Of a stretch of 38,100 bases of DNA, positions 14,414 to 22,050 are shown in pieces. Each line of letters opens with the position of its first letter. Position 1 is the stretch's first letter. The position numbers were made by a program, and so were the translations under genes. Where the stretch lies: positions 1 to 38,100 of the forward strand of contig CAJOPD010000087.1 of NCBI GenBank assembly GCA_905236685.1. Reading direction: 5' to 3'. Under the pieces are notes generated by a model. The model was not told the DNA's origin. It did not search any database and worked only from the letters and a program-made list of their open reading frames with translations. The stretch comes from an uncultured Clostridia bacterium. Its GTDB lineage: Bacteria; Bacillota; Clostridia; UBA1381.

Positions 14414-15817
14414 TTACCCCCATAAAGTTTTATCAAGTTTTTGATATCTTTCGTAACAATCTGTATAATCCTTTCCGCTTGGCTTATACACTTTATTTGG
14501 CTTTACTGCGATTTCTACCGCCTGTTCTACGCTTTCAAATACACCTGTTGCTGTACCTGCAAGTATTGCGGAGCCAAGACAGGCTGTTTCATCGTTTTTC
14601 AGCGTAACAAAGGTTTTTTCGGTCATATCAGCCTTAATCTGACACCATAAAGAGCTCATAGCACCTCCGCCCATAGTGCGAATTTCCTGATAATCTGCTT
14701 TAATATAATCAAGGCTTGCTTTTAGCATACAAGCAACGGCTTCTAAAATACTTCTTACAAAATGCCCCCTTGTATGTTCCATTGTTATACCGAAAAAAAC
14801 TCCCTTTGCATCTGGATTATATTTAGGCATAGTAGCACCGCAAAGGTACGGCAAAAATGTCAGTCCTGCCGAGCCTTCGGGGACTTTTTCAGCTAAGCCG
14901 TCAAGTTCGGAAAATTTGAAATTTTCGCAGAAATTATTTTTAAACCATTTTAAAGCAATTCCTGCTGTGGCAGTCCAAGCTAACAGGCAATATTTTCCAT
15001 CATAGTTTATATGGCAAGGCGTTTTGCTTTCGGGGTTGTAAGCAGGGATTTGCTCTGTTGGTACAAAAACCACCATTGTTGTACCCGTCATCTCGCTTAT
15101 TACTCCTTTTTTTACAACACCCGCGCCGATTGCACCTGCAATCTGGTCAATAGCACCGGTTACAATCTTAATTCCTGAGTATTCGCCTATTTGCGTGCCG
15201 CAGGGAATTATTTCGGGAAATATGCTTTTATCTGTTCCGATGAATTCAAGCATTTCATTCCACCAGTTTTTGTTATGTATATCAAAATATATGGTTGAAG
15301 ATTGAAGTGTCGGCTCGGTAACAAATTTGCCTGTAAGCTTATATAGAAGATAGTCCTCCAAAAGCAATACTTTTTTTATCTTGACAAATATTTCCGGCTC
15401 GTTATTTTTAATCCACAAAAGCTTTGAAGCGGGCCAAGTTGCCGTAATTTCAGGCTGTCCCGTAACATCATAAACATACTTTTCGCCAAAATGCGCTTTT
15501 ATGGCATCTGCCTCGGCCGTTGCCCTGTTATCAAGCCAAACAATTGCTTTTCTAAGCGGTATTCCGGTCTCATCAGTTACAATCATTGTTTCGCATTGTG
15601 TATCTATTGCGAGTGCATATATAGGAAATTCGGCAGAGATTTCGTCTATTGCCTCTTTTGCCAAATTCCAATAGCTTTCTGCATCAAACTCCACAAAATC
15701 TCCCGAAACATCGAGAGTATAGTCTTTTATAACATACTTTACACATACCGCATTTTCGTCAAAAAGTGCCGCCTTTAATGATGTTGTTCCTACATCTATA
15801 CCGAGTAAATATTTCAT
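14414..15817 (-). CDS. FGGY-family carbohydrate kinase
   Basis: This 467-residue kinase starts 'YLLGIDVGTTSLKAALFD' (phosphate-1 loop). It continues with 'ALAIDTQCETMIVTDETGIPLRKAIVWLDNRA' over residues 67-98, 'VTGAIDQIAGAIGAGVVKKG' and the C-terminal 'TMGGGAMSSLWCQIKADMT', all hallmarks of the xylulose/glycerol/gluconate kinase family. The ATG at 15817 is five bases after AGGTGG; a GTG three codons upstream lies in that site. Substrate cannot be read from sequence; ketoses, polyols or aldonates are all possible. It would supply the phosphorylated substrate to the isomerases and aldolase of this locus. Confidence 0.93.
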   Translation of the reverse strand: MKYLLGIDVGTTSLKAALFDENAVCVKYVIKDYTLDVSGDFVEFDAESYWNLAKEAIDEISAEFPIYALAIDTQCETMIVTDETGIPLRKAIVWLDNRATAEADAIKAHFGEKYVYDVTGQPEITATWPASKLLWIKNNEPEIFVKIKKVLLLEDYLLYKLTGKFVTEPTLQSSTIYFDIHNKNWWNEMLEFIGTDKSIFPEIIPCGTQIGEYSGIKIVTGAIDQIAGAIGAGVVKKGVISEMTGTTMVVFVPTEQIPAYNPESKTPCHINYDGKYCLLAWTATAGIALKWFKNNFCENFKFSELDGLAEKVPEGSAGLTFLPYLCGATMPKYNPDAKGVFFGITMEHTRGHFVRSILEAVACMLKASLDYIKADYQEIRTMGGGAMSSLWCQIKADMTEKTFVTLKNDETACLGSAILAGTATGVFESVEQAVEIAVKPNKVYKPSGKDYTDCYERYQKLDKTLWG

Positions 15818-15833
15818 AAAATCCACCTATATT

Positions 15834-15861
15834 TTTTAGGGTAGGATAACCTACCCTAAAA
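15834..15861 (-). other. 12-bp perfect intercistronic hairpin
   Basis: Arms TTTTAGGGTAGG and CCTACCCTAAAA with a 4-base loop lie between the UPF0047 gene and the kinase gene, and the stem ends a few bases before the kinase ribosome binding site. There is no T run after it on either strand, so it is more likely a processing, stability or translation-control element than a terminator. Confidence 0.6.
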
Positions 15862-15866
15862 TCAAA

Positions 15867-16487
15867 TTATCTTTTTAACTGCAAGTCATAGTGAAGATCA
15901 TAAGCTTTTTCTTCGTCTGTAAACTTATGCTTTGTGTCGATAACTTCACCATTATTCCATTTTCTGTCGCCTACATCTTCGGCTGTTCCCATAACAGTAA
16001 TATTAACCTGTCTATGACGAGCAAGAACATGATCCCAGTCAATAAAGTAGATGTGCGCAAATCTTCCGCCGTCAACTTCCCCATCTTTTACTGTCAGAGT
16101 TTCGCTTCTGCCAAAGAAAACGCTGCGGAGATGTCCGTCTGTATTCATACTTGAAAAATCACCGGGTTCGTCAACATATCTACCGTATTGTGCGTGAATA
16201 GGTCCCGGATGACGATATTGATGCTCCTCCATAAAATCGGGAATAAACTTTCTCATAATGTCTAACAGGTCGTGCTGCAAGAACTCCAAATCAAACGAAT
16301 CGATGTCGTGCGAGCATTCTTGTACCATAACAGAACAAGTTGTATGATGGGATACAACGCTTACTGTACCATTCTTAATCCCAGATGCCGCAACAATTTC
16401 ATTTACTTCCTTTGAAATGTCGTGAAATGTCGGTATCCAACCTCTTGACTGTAACTCCAATTCCTTTTGAAAAACTTTAAATTCCAT
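15867..16487 (-). CDS. Extended UPF0047/YjbQ-family protein
   Basis: UPF0047 (YjbQ) proteins are usually about 130-140 residues; this one has 206. The family core is clear: 'RGWIPTFHDISKEVNEIV', 'GTVSVVSHHTTCSVMVQE', 'MNTDGHLRSVFFGRSETLTV' and 'RHRQVNITVMGTAED'. The extra residues are an insertion around 85-125 and a charged C-terminal tail. YjbQ of E. coli has weak secondary thiamine-phosphate synthase activity, but the place of this gene between a kinase and a TIM-like isomerase argues for a sugar-phosphate substrate. GAGG lies eight bases before the ATG. Confidence 0.85.
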   Translation of the reverse strand: MEFKVFQKELELQSRGWIPTFHDISKEVNEIVAASGIKNGTVSVVSHHTTCSVMVQECSHDIDSFDLEFLQHDLLDIMRKFIPDFMEEHQYRHPGPIHAQYGRYVDEPGDFSSMNTDGHLRSVFFGRSETLTVKDGEVDGGRFAHIYFIDWDHVLARHRQVNITVMGTAEDVGDRKWNNGEVIDTKHKFTDEEKAYDLHYDLQLKR

Positions 16488-16525
16488 TTTTTTCTACCTC
16501 TCTTTATATATTTTTTTATTTTGAA

Positions 16526-17227
16526 CTAATTATGTAATTCGTCCCAGGCTTTGCGCAAGTTGTATAACATTTCTTCTACCATTTCATATGGTCTGTCGGA
16601 CTTCATTATACCGCTTGTTGTTCCTGTTGCCTGAGCACCTAATTTTATGGTGTTATACACATCTTGTCCGTTTGAAATGCCTGCGCCTTGAAGCACCATA
16701 ATATCGGGGTTTATCTCATTTACTCTTTTAATAGTTTCAGTAACATAGTTTGCATCGCTTGTAACGCCTGTTCCAATGAGCTCTGTTGGCTCTGCCACCA
16801 AAAGATTTGGTGACATTTTCGCGATTTCGCAAAGCTCTTCCACAGTATCGGCACAAACAATTGTAGCAAGCCCTACTTCATCTGCGCGATTTATTGTCTT
16901 TTCAACCACATCAAGCGTAAGCTTTTTCTCTGCGTGATTTAGCATAACACCCTTAGCGCCTGCCGCTTTTACCGCTTCTGGAAGTACCGAACCAAGTCCT
17001 CTTCCCTGCGTCAAATAGTCCATATGCTGTGCAAATACCAAAATTCTTTCAGTATTGTCAGCAAGTAGCTTTATATCGGTGTATTGCGGTGTTACAATAA
17101 CATCAAGGTCATATTTTATCGCCGTTTTGTCAATTACCTTCGCAAGTGCAAGCATTTCTTCACCATAGAGAAAAGCCTTAGGTCCAATCTCAAAAAACGG
17201 CGGTTTTATCTTAAAATCCTTATACAT
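16526..17227 (-). CDS. Triose-phosphate-isomerase-like protein (archaeal-type fold, altered N-x-K motif)
   Basis: The 233-residue sequence aligns with short archaeal-type TIMs: 'VFAQHMDY', 'PEAVKAAGAKGVMLNHAEKK' (catalytic His98), 'LATIVCADTVEE', 'LLVAEPTELIGTGV' (catalytic Glu in AEPTE) and 'VLQGAGISNGQDV'. The first active-site segment is EIGPKAF where classical TIMs have I-N-F-K: Lys17 is kept but the conserved Asn is Gly15. That argues against plain triose-phosphate isomerase and for another short ketose phosphate. TIM-family enzymes acting on tetrulose phosphates are known from erythritol and threitol pathways. AAGGAG precedes the ATG. Confidence 0.88.
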   Translation of the reverse strand: MYKDFKIKPPFFEIGPKAFLYGEEMLALAKVIDKTAIKYDLDVIVTPQYTDIKLLADNTERILVFAQHMDYLTQGRGLGSVLPEAVKAAGAKGVMLNHAEKKLTLDVVEKTINRADEVGLATIVCADTVEELCEIAKMSPNLLVAEPTELIGTGVTSDANYVTETIKRVNEINPDIMVLQGAGISNGQDVYNTIKLGAQATGTTSGIMKSDRPYEMVEEMLYNLRKAWDELHN

Positions 17228-17239
17228 ATGTTGCTCTCC

Positions 17240-17914
17240 TTAGAAATCCAAAATTTTCTTATCCCCGTAAATGCTCTTCCAATCCTTAGTAAAACCGTCA
17301 ATTGCAGCGTCTGTCATCGGGTGTGAAATTGCAATTTCAAATAAATCCGGCGAAATTGTAGCAGTATGGCACCCGCAAAGCGCGCAGTTATGTATCTGCT
17401 CGGCATTTTTAAAGCTTGCAGCTAAGACTTGGCAGTCAAGACCGTAGTTATCAAATACCGTAACGATATCCTCAACAACTCGAACTCCGTCGCCTATGAT
17501 ATTATCAAGCCTATTAACATACGGTGCAACGAATGATGCGCCTGCACGGGCTGCAATTAACGCCTGCTGAGGTGTGAAGATTGCAGTCATAGTAACGCCA
17601 ATTCCCAACTTTTTAAGCATCATTGTAGCTTTTAAGCCTTCCTCGCCTATCGGAATTTTTACAAAAAATTTTCCGCCAACAGTTTCCTTAATAAGCTTTG
17701 CCTCTTCTACGATTTTTTCAGCAGTTTCCTGAACTGTCTGCACATGGAGCGCCTTGTCCTCGCCTATTATCCCTCTAATGCTCTTGATAAGTGTCCAAAA
17801 ATCCGATTTTTCCTTTGAAACAAGCGTCGGATTTGTTGTTACACCCTCAATAGGATAGAACTCGTTAATATGCTTTATTGCATCTAAGTTCCCTGTGTCA
17901 ATTAAGTACTTCAT
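17240..17914 (-). CDS. Transaldolase/fructose-6-phosphate-aldolase-like (FSA/TalC family)
   Basis: The 224-residue length and motifs are those of the FSA/TalC branch: 'MKYLIDTGNLDAIKHI', 'EGVTTNPTLVSKE', 'GGKFFVKIPIGEEGLKA' with the Schiff-base Lys, 'AAFVAPYVNRLD'-type 'ASFVAPYVNRLDNI', and 'DCQVLAASFKNAEQIHNCALCGCHTATISPDLF' over the C-terminal third. FSA-like enzymes join or split a three-carbon ketone (dihydroxyacetone-type) and an aldehyde phosphate. Here it is a likely carbon-carbon cleaving step for the product of kinase and isomerases. It overlaps the ceramidase-domain gene upstream by ATGA and is 12 bases from the TIM-like gene. Confidence 0.93.
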   Translation of the reverse strand: MKYLIDTGNLDAIKHINEFYPIEGVTTNPTLVSKEKSDFWTLIKSIRGIIGEDKALHVQTVQETAEKIVEEAKLIKETVGGKFFVKIPIGEEGLKATMMLKKLGIGVTMTAIFTPQQALIAARAGASFVAPYVNRLDNIIGDGVRVVEDIVTVFDNYGLDCQVLAASFKNAEQIHNCALCGCHTATISPDLFEIAISHPMTDAAIDGFTKDWKSIYGDKKILDF

Positions 17915-19224
17915 ATGATTTCAACCCCCAATATTTCACATAGATTTTTTATTTTCTCGGTATTATCGCCATAAGAAATAATATAGTGCTGGCACATTAC
18001 CTTGTCGGCAAAATCTTCTACATCGTCAAGCAGAATTTCAAGTCCGGGTAATTGCGGTGCGGGCTGTGTCCAGCCTGCTTCCTCCCACTTTCTCGGAGTA
18101 ATTCCTTCTCCTACTACCATATGCATATAGTATTCGCCGTCAATTGAGGTCAGGCGGCACATTGTAACCTTACCTGTTTTAACCTTACTCACATTTAAAA
18201 TACCTTCTGAAAGCTCTCCGAATGCGGCAGGGATAACTTCTGTTTTTTCTGTAACCTCATTGGGTACATAATCGGGAACGCCTGCCAAAACTCTATCTTT
18301 GAAAAATTCATAAAATTCCAGATAGAATGCACACTGCCCTGTTAAATACTTTACCATAAGCTGTGTAATGCAGCCCAAGGAGTCGTTTTCGGGAACTGTG
18401 CAAAGCCCTGCCTCATCAGCAAGGAGCATAAATATCGGTGCAGGCGGGAAACCTAAAAGTTTCTTCATACCGTCAACATCTTTTAACGATACCGCATCAT
18501 ATCCACGCTCGTCGCAAATTTGTTTAACAGCAAGATAATATCCCGCCGCTATTTTCATACTTTCAGGATTTGCAGGCTTTTTAAAGTCCCACTTGCTCAT
18601 AACATTATCAATTACAGCCTGTTTTTCGCTATCGGTAATCTTGTTATATCTCTGCTCAATTTCAAGCATTTCAAAGGTTTCAATTTCCGCTCCTATTTCA
18701 CGCTTTAATGAGCCTCCGTCATATAGCGTTCCGTATAAATTCATATCACGGTAGCCTGCCATACCCGCTTTTGCAATTCTTTCGGTTAAAAATGCAAGAG
18801 CTTCGCTGCTATTCATAAAGTCATCGCCCTTTTTTGAAACCTTTACCTGATATTGCTTCTCGGGAGGCAAAAAACTGTCTAATATATCCTTCGTAGTAGC
18901 AGCGGAAAGCTTTGCAGACTCTCCGCGGTCATACACATGCGATGTGTGAGTATGTATTGCGCTTAATATAATTTTGTCAGTATCTATATCGCTATTTTGG
19001 GATTTTACCTGTTCCCTTACATTTTCCAGCAGATTTTCGCCTATACTTACTAAGTCACAGGAGCATATTATCATCTGCTCGCCGTTTGATTCAACGGCAA
19101 GTGCAGTTGCGGTTATCGGCGTTTCTACATATTCGGATATTCGTTCTGCAAATTGTCCTGCTAAGGCTATTTTTTTATCGGGTGTTATACTTACTTCCGA
19201 CCAGCCTATTTTTAACTCTGTCAT
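17911..19224 (-). CDS. Cytoplasmic neutral/alkaline ceramidase N-terminal-domain protein
   Basis: The 437-residue product has the N-terminal fold of neutral/alkaline non-lysosomal ceramidases: 'IGWSEVSITPD', 'MIICSCDLVSIGENL', and the metal-binding 'IILSAIHTHTSHVYDRG'. True ceramidases are 600-700 residues, secreted, and carry a C-terminal Ig-like domain. This one has no signal peptide and no such domain. Proteins like it often occur in carbohydrate loci, so hydrolysis of an amide or ester of a sugar derivative is a better guess than ceramide. It is the first gene after a strong promoter and overlaps the FSA gene. Confidence 0.82.
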   Translation of the reverse strand: MTELKIGWSEVSITPDKKIALAGQFAERISEYVETPITATALAVESNGEQMIICSCDLVSIGENLLENVREQVKSQNSDIDTDKIILSAIHTHTSHVYDRGESAKLSAATTKDILDSFLPPEKQYQVKVSKKGDDFMNSSEALAFLTERIAKAGMAGYRDMNLYGTLYDGGSLKREIGAEIETFEMLEIEQRYNKITDSEKQAVIDNVMSKWDFKKPANPESMKIAAGYYLAVKQICDERGYDAVSLKDVDGMKKLLGFPPAPIFMLLADEAGLCTVPENDSLGCITQLMVKYLTGQCAFYLEFYEFFKDRVLAGVPDYVPNEVTEKTEVIPAAFGELSEGILNVSKVKTGKVTMCRLTSIDGEYYMHMVVGEGITPRKWEEAGWTQPAPQLPGLEILLDDVEDFADKVMCQHYIISYGDNTEKIKNLCEILGVEII

Positions 19225-19286
19225 ATCACTATTATCCTTTCTGTAACTAAAATGGTATGTATTTTAAACTCTGCGATATCGTTTTT

Positions 19287-19298
19287 GGCATAAATGCC
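19287..19298. promoter_or_regulatory. Operator candidate GGCATAAATGCC
   Basis: The near-palindrome GGCAT-AA-ATGCC lies about 10-20 bases downstream of the expected transcription start of the sugar locus, a usual place for a repressor site. No regulator gene is visible in the window, so this is inferred from position and symmetry. Confidence 0.35.
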
Positions 19299-19315
19299 TT
19301 AATTTGCTATGGTTT

Positions 19316-19344
19316 ATTTTATAATCTTTCAACGGCTTTGTCAA
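19316..19344 (-). promoter_or_regulatory. Strong promoter of the sugar locus
   Basis: On the minus strand TTGACA (19344-19339) and TAAAAT (19321-19316) have a 17-base spacer, about 90 bases before the first gene. Confidence 0.7.
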
Positions 19345-19370
19345 TACATTTTGGAATAAAAAAACATATC

Positions 19371-20069
19371 TTACAGTCGAATTATGGAGCCTGCATCGCA
19401 GATAGGCTCATCTGATAAAGATACAGTGTTTACTCCGTATTTTGAACAAAACTTTTTTATTGCGTCACAATCTTTGTGTAAATTTATATTTCCGTTCACC
19501 GCAAGCAAATCTTTTTCTAAAAGTCCTGTTGCTCCTCCCAAAAATCCTTCATTATATCCTTTTAAAATAATTCCTTTACTTTCTATCAATAATACATCTA
19601 TATTATTTTTAATTGCCGTATCAAAAATATTTTTATCTGCTGTTATTATTGCATTATCTGATACGATACAAATTGAACATTTAGCATATCCTTGCTTGAT
19701 ATTCAGAATTTTAATATCATTATCCTTGCAATAGTCTAAAATTGTCTTATCAGTATATTTTTCATTGCAAAAAAGCTTATTTCCCACCAAAGCACAATTA
19801 TATGCAATGTCAAAGGGATACTTAGATTGCAGATGACTTTTTCCTTCTATAAGGTTTAAATGTCGACATTTTTCACTTAAAAAACCACAAAATGTGGCAT
19901 CTACCAAAAAATCGTGATTTTTAAGTTTGCATAAAACTATGTCCGGGTGACCGCAAATCGCCTCCGCCACATAAGGATTTTTAGGTGTTTTTATAATGCG
20001 GTAACCCAAATTTTTTAGTGTATTTATACTTTTATTTGAAATTCTGAAATCAACTACTACCGTTTTCAT
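19371..20069 (-). CDS. DUF6873-like (GME-fold) hypothetical protein
   Basis: This 232-residue protein resembles clostridial proteins annotated DUF6873/GME-fold: 'GYAKCSICIVSDNAIITADKNIF', 'IDVLLIESKGIILKGYNEGFLGGATG' over residues 155-181, a closing 'INLHKDCDAIKKF' and 'DEPICDAGSIIRL'. The GME fold is that of guanidine-group-modifying enzymes, which use His, Asp/Glu and Cys; a Cys (in 'PICDAG') and His (in 'LHKD') are at plausible places. No reaction is known to me. It overlaps ligA by ATGA and is therefore co-translated with it. Confidence 0.65.
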   Translation of the reverse strand: MKTVVVDFRISNKSINTLKNLGYRIIKTPKNPYVAEAICGHPDIVLCKLKNHDFLVDATFCGFLSEKCRHLNLIEGKSHLQSKYPFDIAYNCALVGNKLFCNEKYTDKTILDYCKDNDIKILNIKQGYAKCSICIVSDNAIITADKNIFDTAIKNNIDVLLIESKGIILKGYNEGFLGGATGLLEKDLLAVNGNINLHKDCDAIKKFCSKYGVNTVSLSDEPICDAGSIIRL

Positions 20070-22048
20070 AAAATCATACTTTTGAACTCATCTTCCGAAA
20101 TGACGGAAACGCCCAGCGAAATTGCCTTATCAAGCTTGCTGCCGGCATCTTTTCCCGCCAAAACATAGCTTGTTTTTTTTGATACAGAGCTTGCTGTTTT
20201 TCCGCCAAAATTCTCAATTATTTCTGACGCCTCATCTCTTGTATAGGAGCTTAATGTGCCTGTTAAAACGAAAGTTAAGCCATTAAAACGGTTGTCCGTC
20301 ACTTCCCCGTCATTTTCTTCAAAATTTACTCCGCAGTTTCTTAGTTTTTCTACGAAATCCACATTATGTGGTTCTTTGAAATACGAAATAATGCTGTCCG
20401 CCATAGTTTCGCCGACATCTTCAATTTCTGTAAGTCTTTCTCTGCTTGCGCTCATAAGACTGTCTAAGCTTTTCAAAGATTTTGCTATTACTTTTGATGC
20501 CTTGCTGCCGACAAACCGTATACCTAATGCGGTTATAAGCCTTGAAAGCGGATTATTTTTTGAATTATTTATTGCATTTATCAGATTTTCGGCAGATTTT
20601 TTGCCCATTTTTTCAAGCGGCTCTATTTGTTCTGCCTTTAAATAGTATAAATCCGCGGCGCTTTTTATCAAATTATTGTCTAAAAGCTGCGAAATAACGG
20701 CAGGTCCCAACCCGTCTATGTCCATAGCGTCCCGTGAAACAAAATGAATAATATTTCTCTTGATTTGCGCAGGACAGACAGAACTCGTGCAGCGGTATGC
20801 CGACTCGCCGTCCTCGCGGACAACATTTCCGTTGCAAACCGGGCATTTGTCGGGAATTTTGAAGGACTTTTCCCTTCCTATCCGCTTTTCCTTTTTTACC
20901 TCTAAAATTTCAGGGATAATATCCCCTGCCTTTTGAATTATGACGGTATCCCCTATTTTTATGTCTTTTTCGTCAATATAATCTTGATTATGGAGTGTTG
21001 CCCGTGAAACAAGCGTGCCTGCAACCCTCACCGGTTCAAGCACGGCAAGGGGCGTTAAAACGCCTGTTCTTCCCACCTGCACCAATATATCAAGGATTTT
21101 TGTTTCCTTTTGCTCGGGCGGATATTTGTAGGCAATTGCCCAGCGCGGAAACTTGGAAGTTGAGCCAAGCTCCTGCCTTTTGGAAAGCTCATTTACCTTG
21201 ATTACCGCACCGTCTATATCAAAGGGCAGATTTCCTCGGTCCTCTCCGATTTCTTTAACACGGGTAAAGGCTGAGTTTATCTCGGAGAATACATCGTCAT
21301 TTAAAATAGTTGTAAAGCCTAATTTCCGCAAATACCTGAGCCCTTCAATATGAGTGGTTATTTCCTTTCCTTCGATTTGCTGAATATTAAATACAAAGAT
21401 TTGCATACCCCTTTTTGCAGCAATTTTCGGGTCAAGCTGCCTTAGTGAGCCTGCCGCTGCATTTCTCGGATTTGCAAAAGTCGGCTCTTCAAGTTCTTCT
21501 CTTTGCTCATTTATTTTTTTAAATGTTTCTCTTGGAATATAGACCTCGCCCCGCACCTCCAAAAAGGGAATATTTTCGGTCAGGTAAAGTGGTATCGACT
21601 TGACAGTTTTCAGGTTTTGCGTTACATCTTCGCCGATAACTCCGTCACCGCGCGTTGAGCCGCGCACAAAATCGCCGTTTACATATTCCAAGGAAACGGA
21701 AAGACCGTCTATTTTGTGTTCAACAACATAGGTATAATCCGATATTTTTTCACGCACTTTCCTGTCAAAGTCATAAATTTCCGCCTCGGAAAACGCATCT
21801 TGCAGGCTTTCCATTACTACGGTATGCGTTACGCTTTCAAACTTGTCCAACGCCTTTCCGCCTACCCTTTGAGTAGGAGAAAGCGGAGAAATATATTGAG
21901 GATACTCATTTTCAAGATTTTCAAGCTCACGAAGCATTTTATCATACTCAAAATCTGAAATCTCAGGCGCATCGTCCACATAATATTTTTTTGAATGATA
22001 ATCAAGAAGCTCGGTAAGCTCTTTTATTCTTTTTTCAACATTATCCAT
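20066..22048 (-). CDS. ligA: NAD-dependent DNA ligase LigA
   Basis: This full-length 660-residue ligase joins nicks in replication and repair using NAD. It has the N-terminal Ia NMN-binding region ('DDAPEISDFEYDKMLREL'), the adenylation Lys in 'VVEHKIDGLSVSLEY' (Lys112), 'EVRGEVYIP', 'FANPRNAAAGSLRQLD' and 'IDGAVIKVN'. A four-Cys zinc finger (CPVC...CTSSVCPAQ), helix-hairpin-helix repeats and a C-terminal BRCT domain ('GLTFVLTGTLSSYTRDEA') complete it. The ribosome binding site AAGGAG lies inside the end of yunB. The order yunB-ligA-DUF6873 is tight enough for one transcript. Confidence 0.98.
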   Translation of the reverse strand: MDNVEKRIKELTELLDYHSKKYYVDDAPEISDFEYDKMLRELENLENEYPQYISPLSPTQRVGGKALDKFESVTHTVVMESLQDAFSEAEIYDFDRKVREKISDYTYVVEHKIDGLSVSLEYVNGDFVRGSTRGDGVIGEDVTQNLKTVKSIPLYLTENIPFLEVRGEVYIPRETFKKINEQREELEEPTFANPRNAAAGSLRQLDPKIAAKRGMQIFVFNIQQIEGKEITTHIEGLRYLRKLGFTTILNDDVFSEINSAFTRVKEIGEDRGNLPFDIDGAVIKVNELSKRQELGSTSKFPRWAIAYKYPPEQKETKILDILVQVGRTGVLTPLAVLEPVRVAGTLVSRATLHNQDYIDEKDIKIGDTVIIQKAGDIIPEILEVKKEKRIGREKSFKIPDKCPVCNGNVVREDGESAYRCTSSVCPAQIKRNIIHFVSRDAMDIDGLGPAVISQLLDNNLIKSAADLYYLKAEQIEPLEKMGKKSAENLINAINNSKNNPLSRLITALGIRFVGSKASKVIAKSLKSLDSLMSASRERLTEIEDVGETMADSIISYFKEPHNVDFVEKLRNCGVNFEENDGEVTDNRFNGLTFVLTGTLSSYTRDEASEIIENFGGKTASSVSKKTSYVLAGKDAGSKLDKAISLGVSVISEDEFKSMIL

Positions 22049-22050
22049 TT

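Noticed and set aside
17911..19224. Secreted ceramidase
   Set aside because: No signal peptide, only 437 residues, no C-terminal domain, and it is embedded in a sugar locus.
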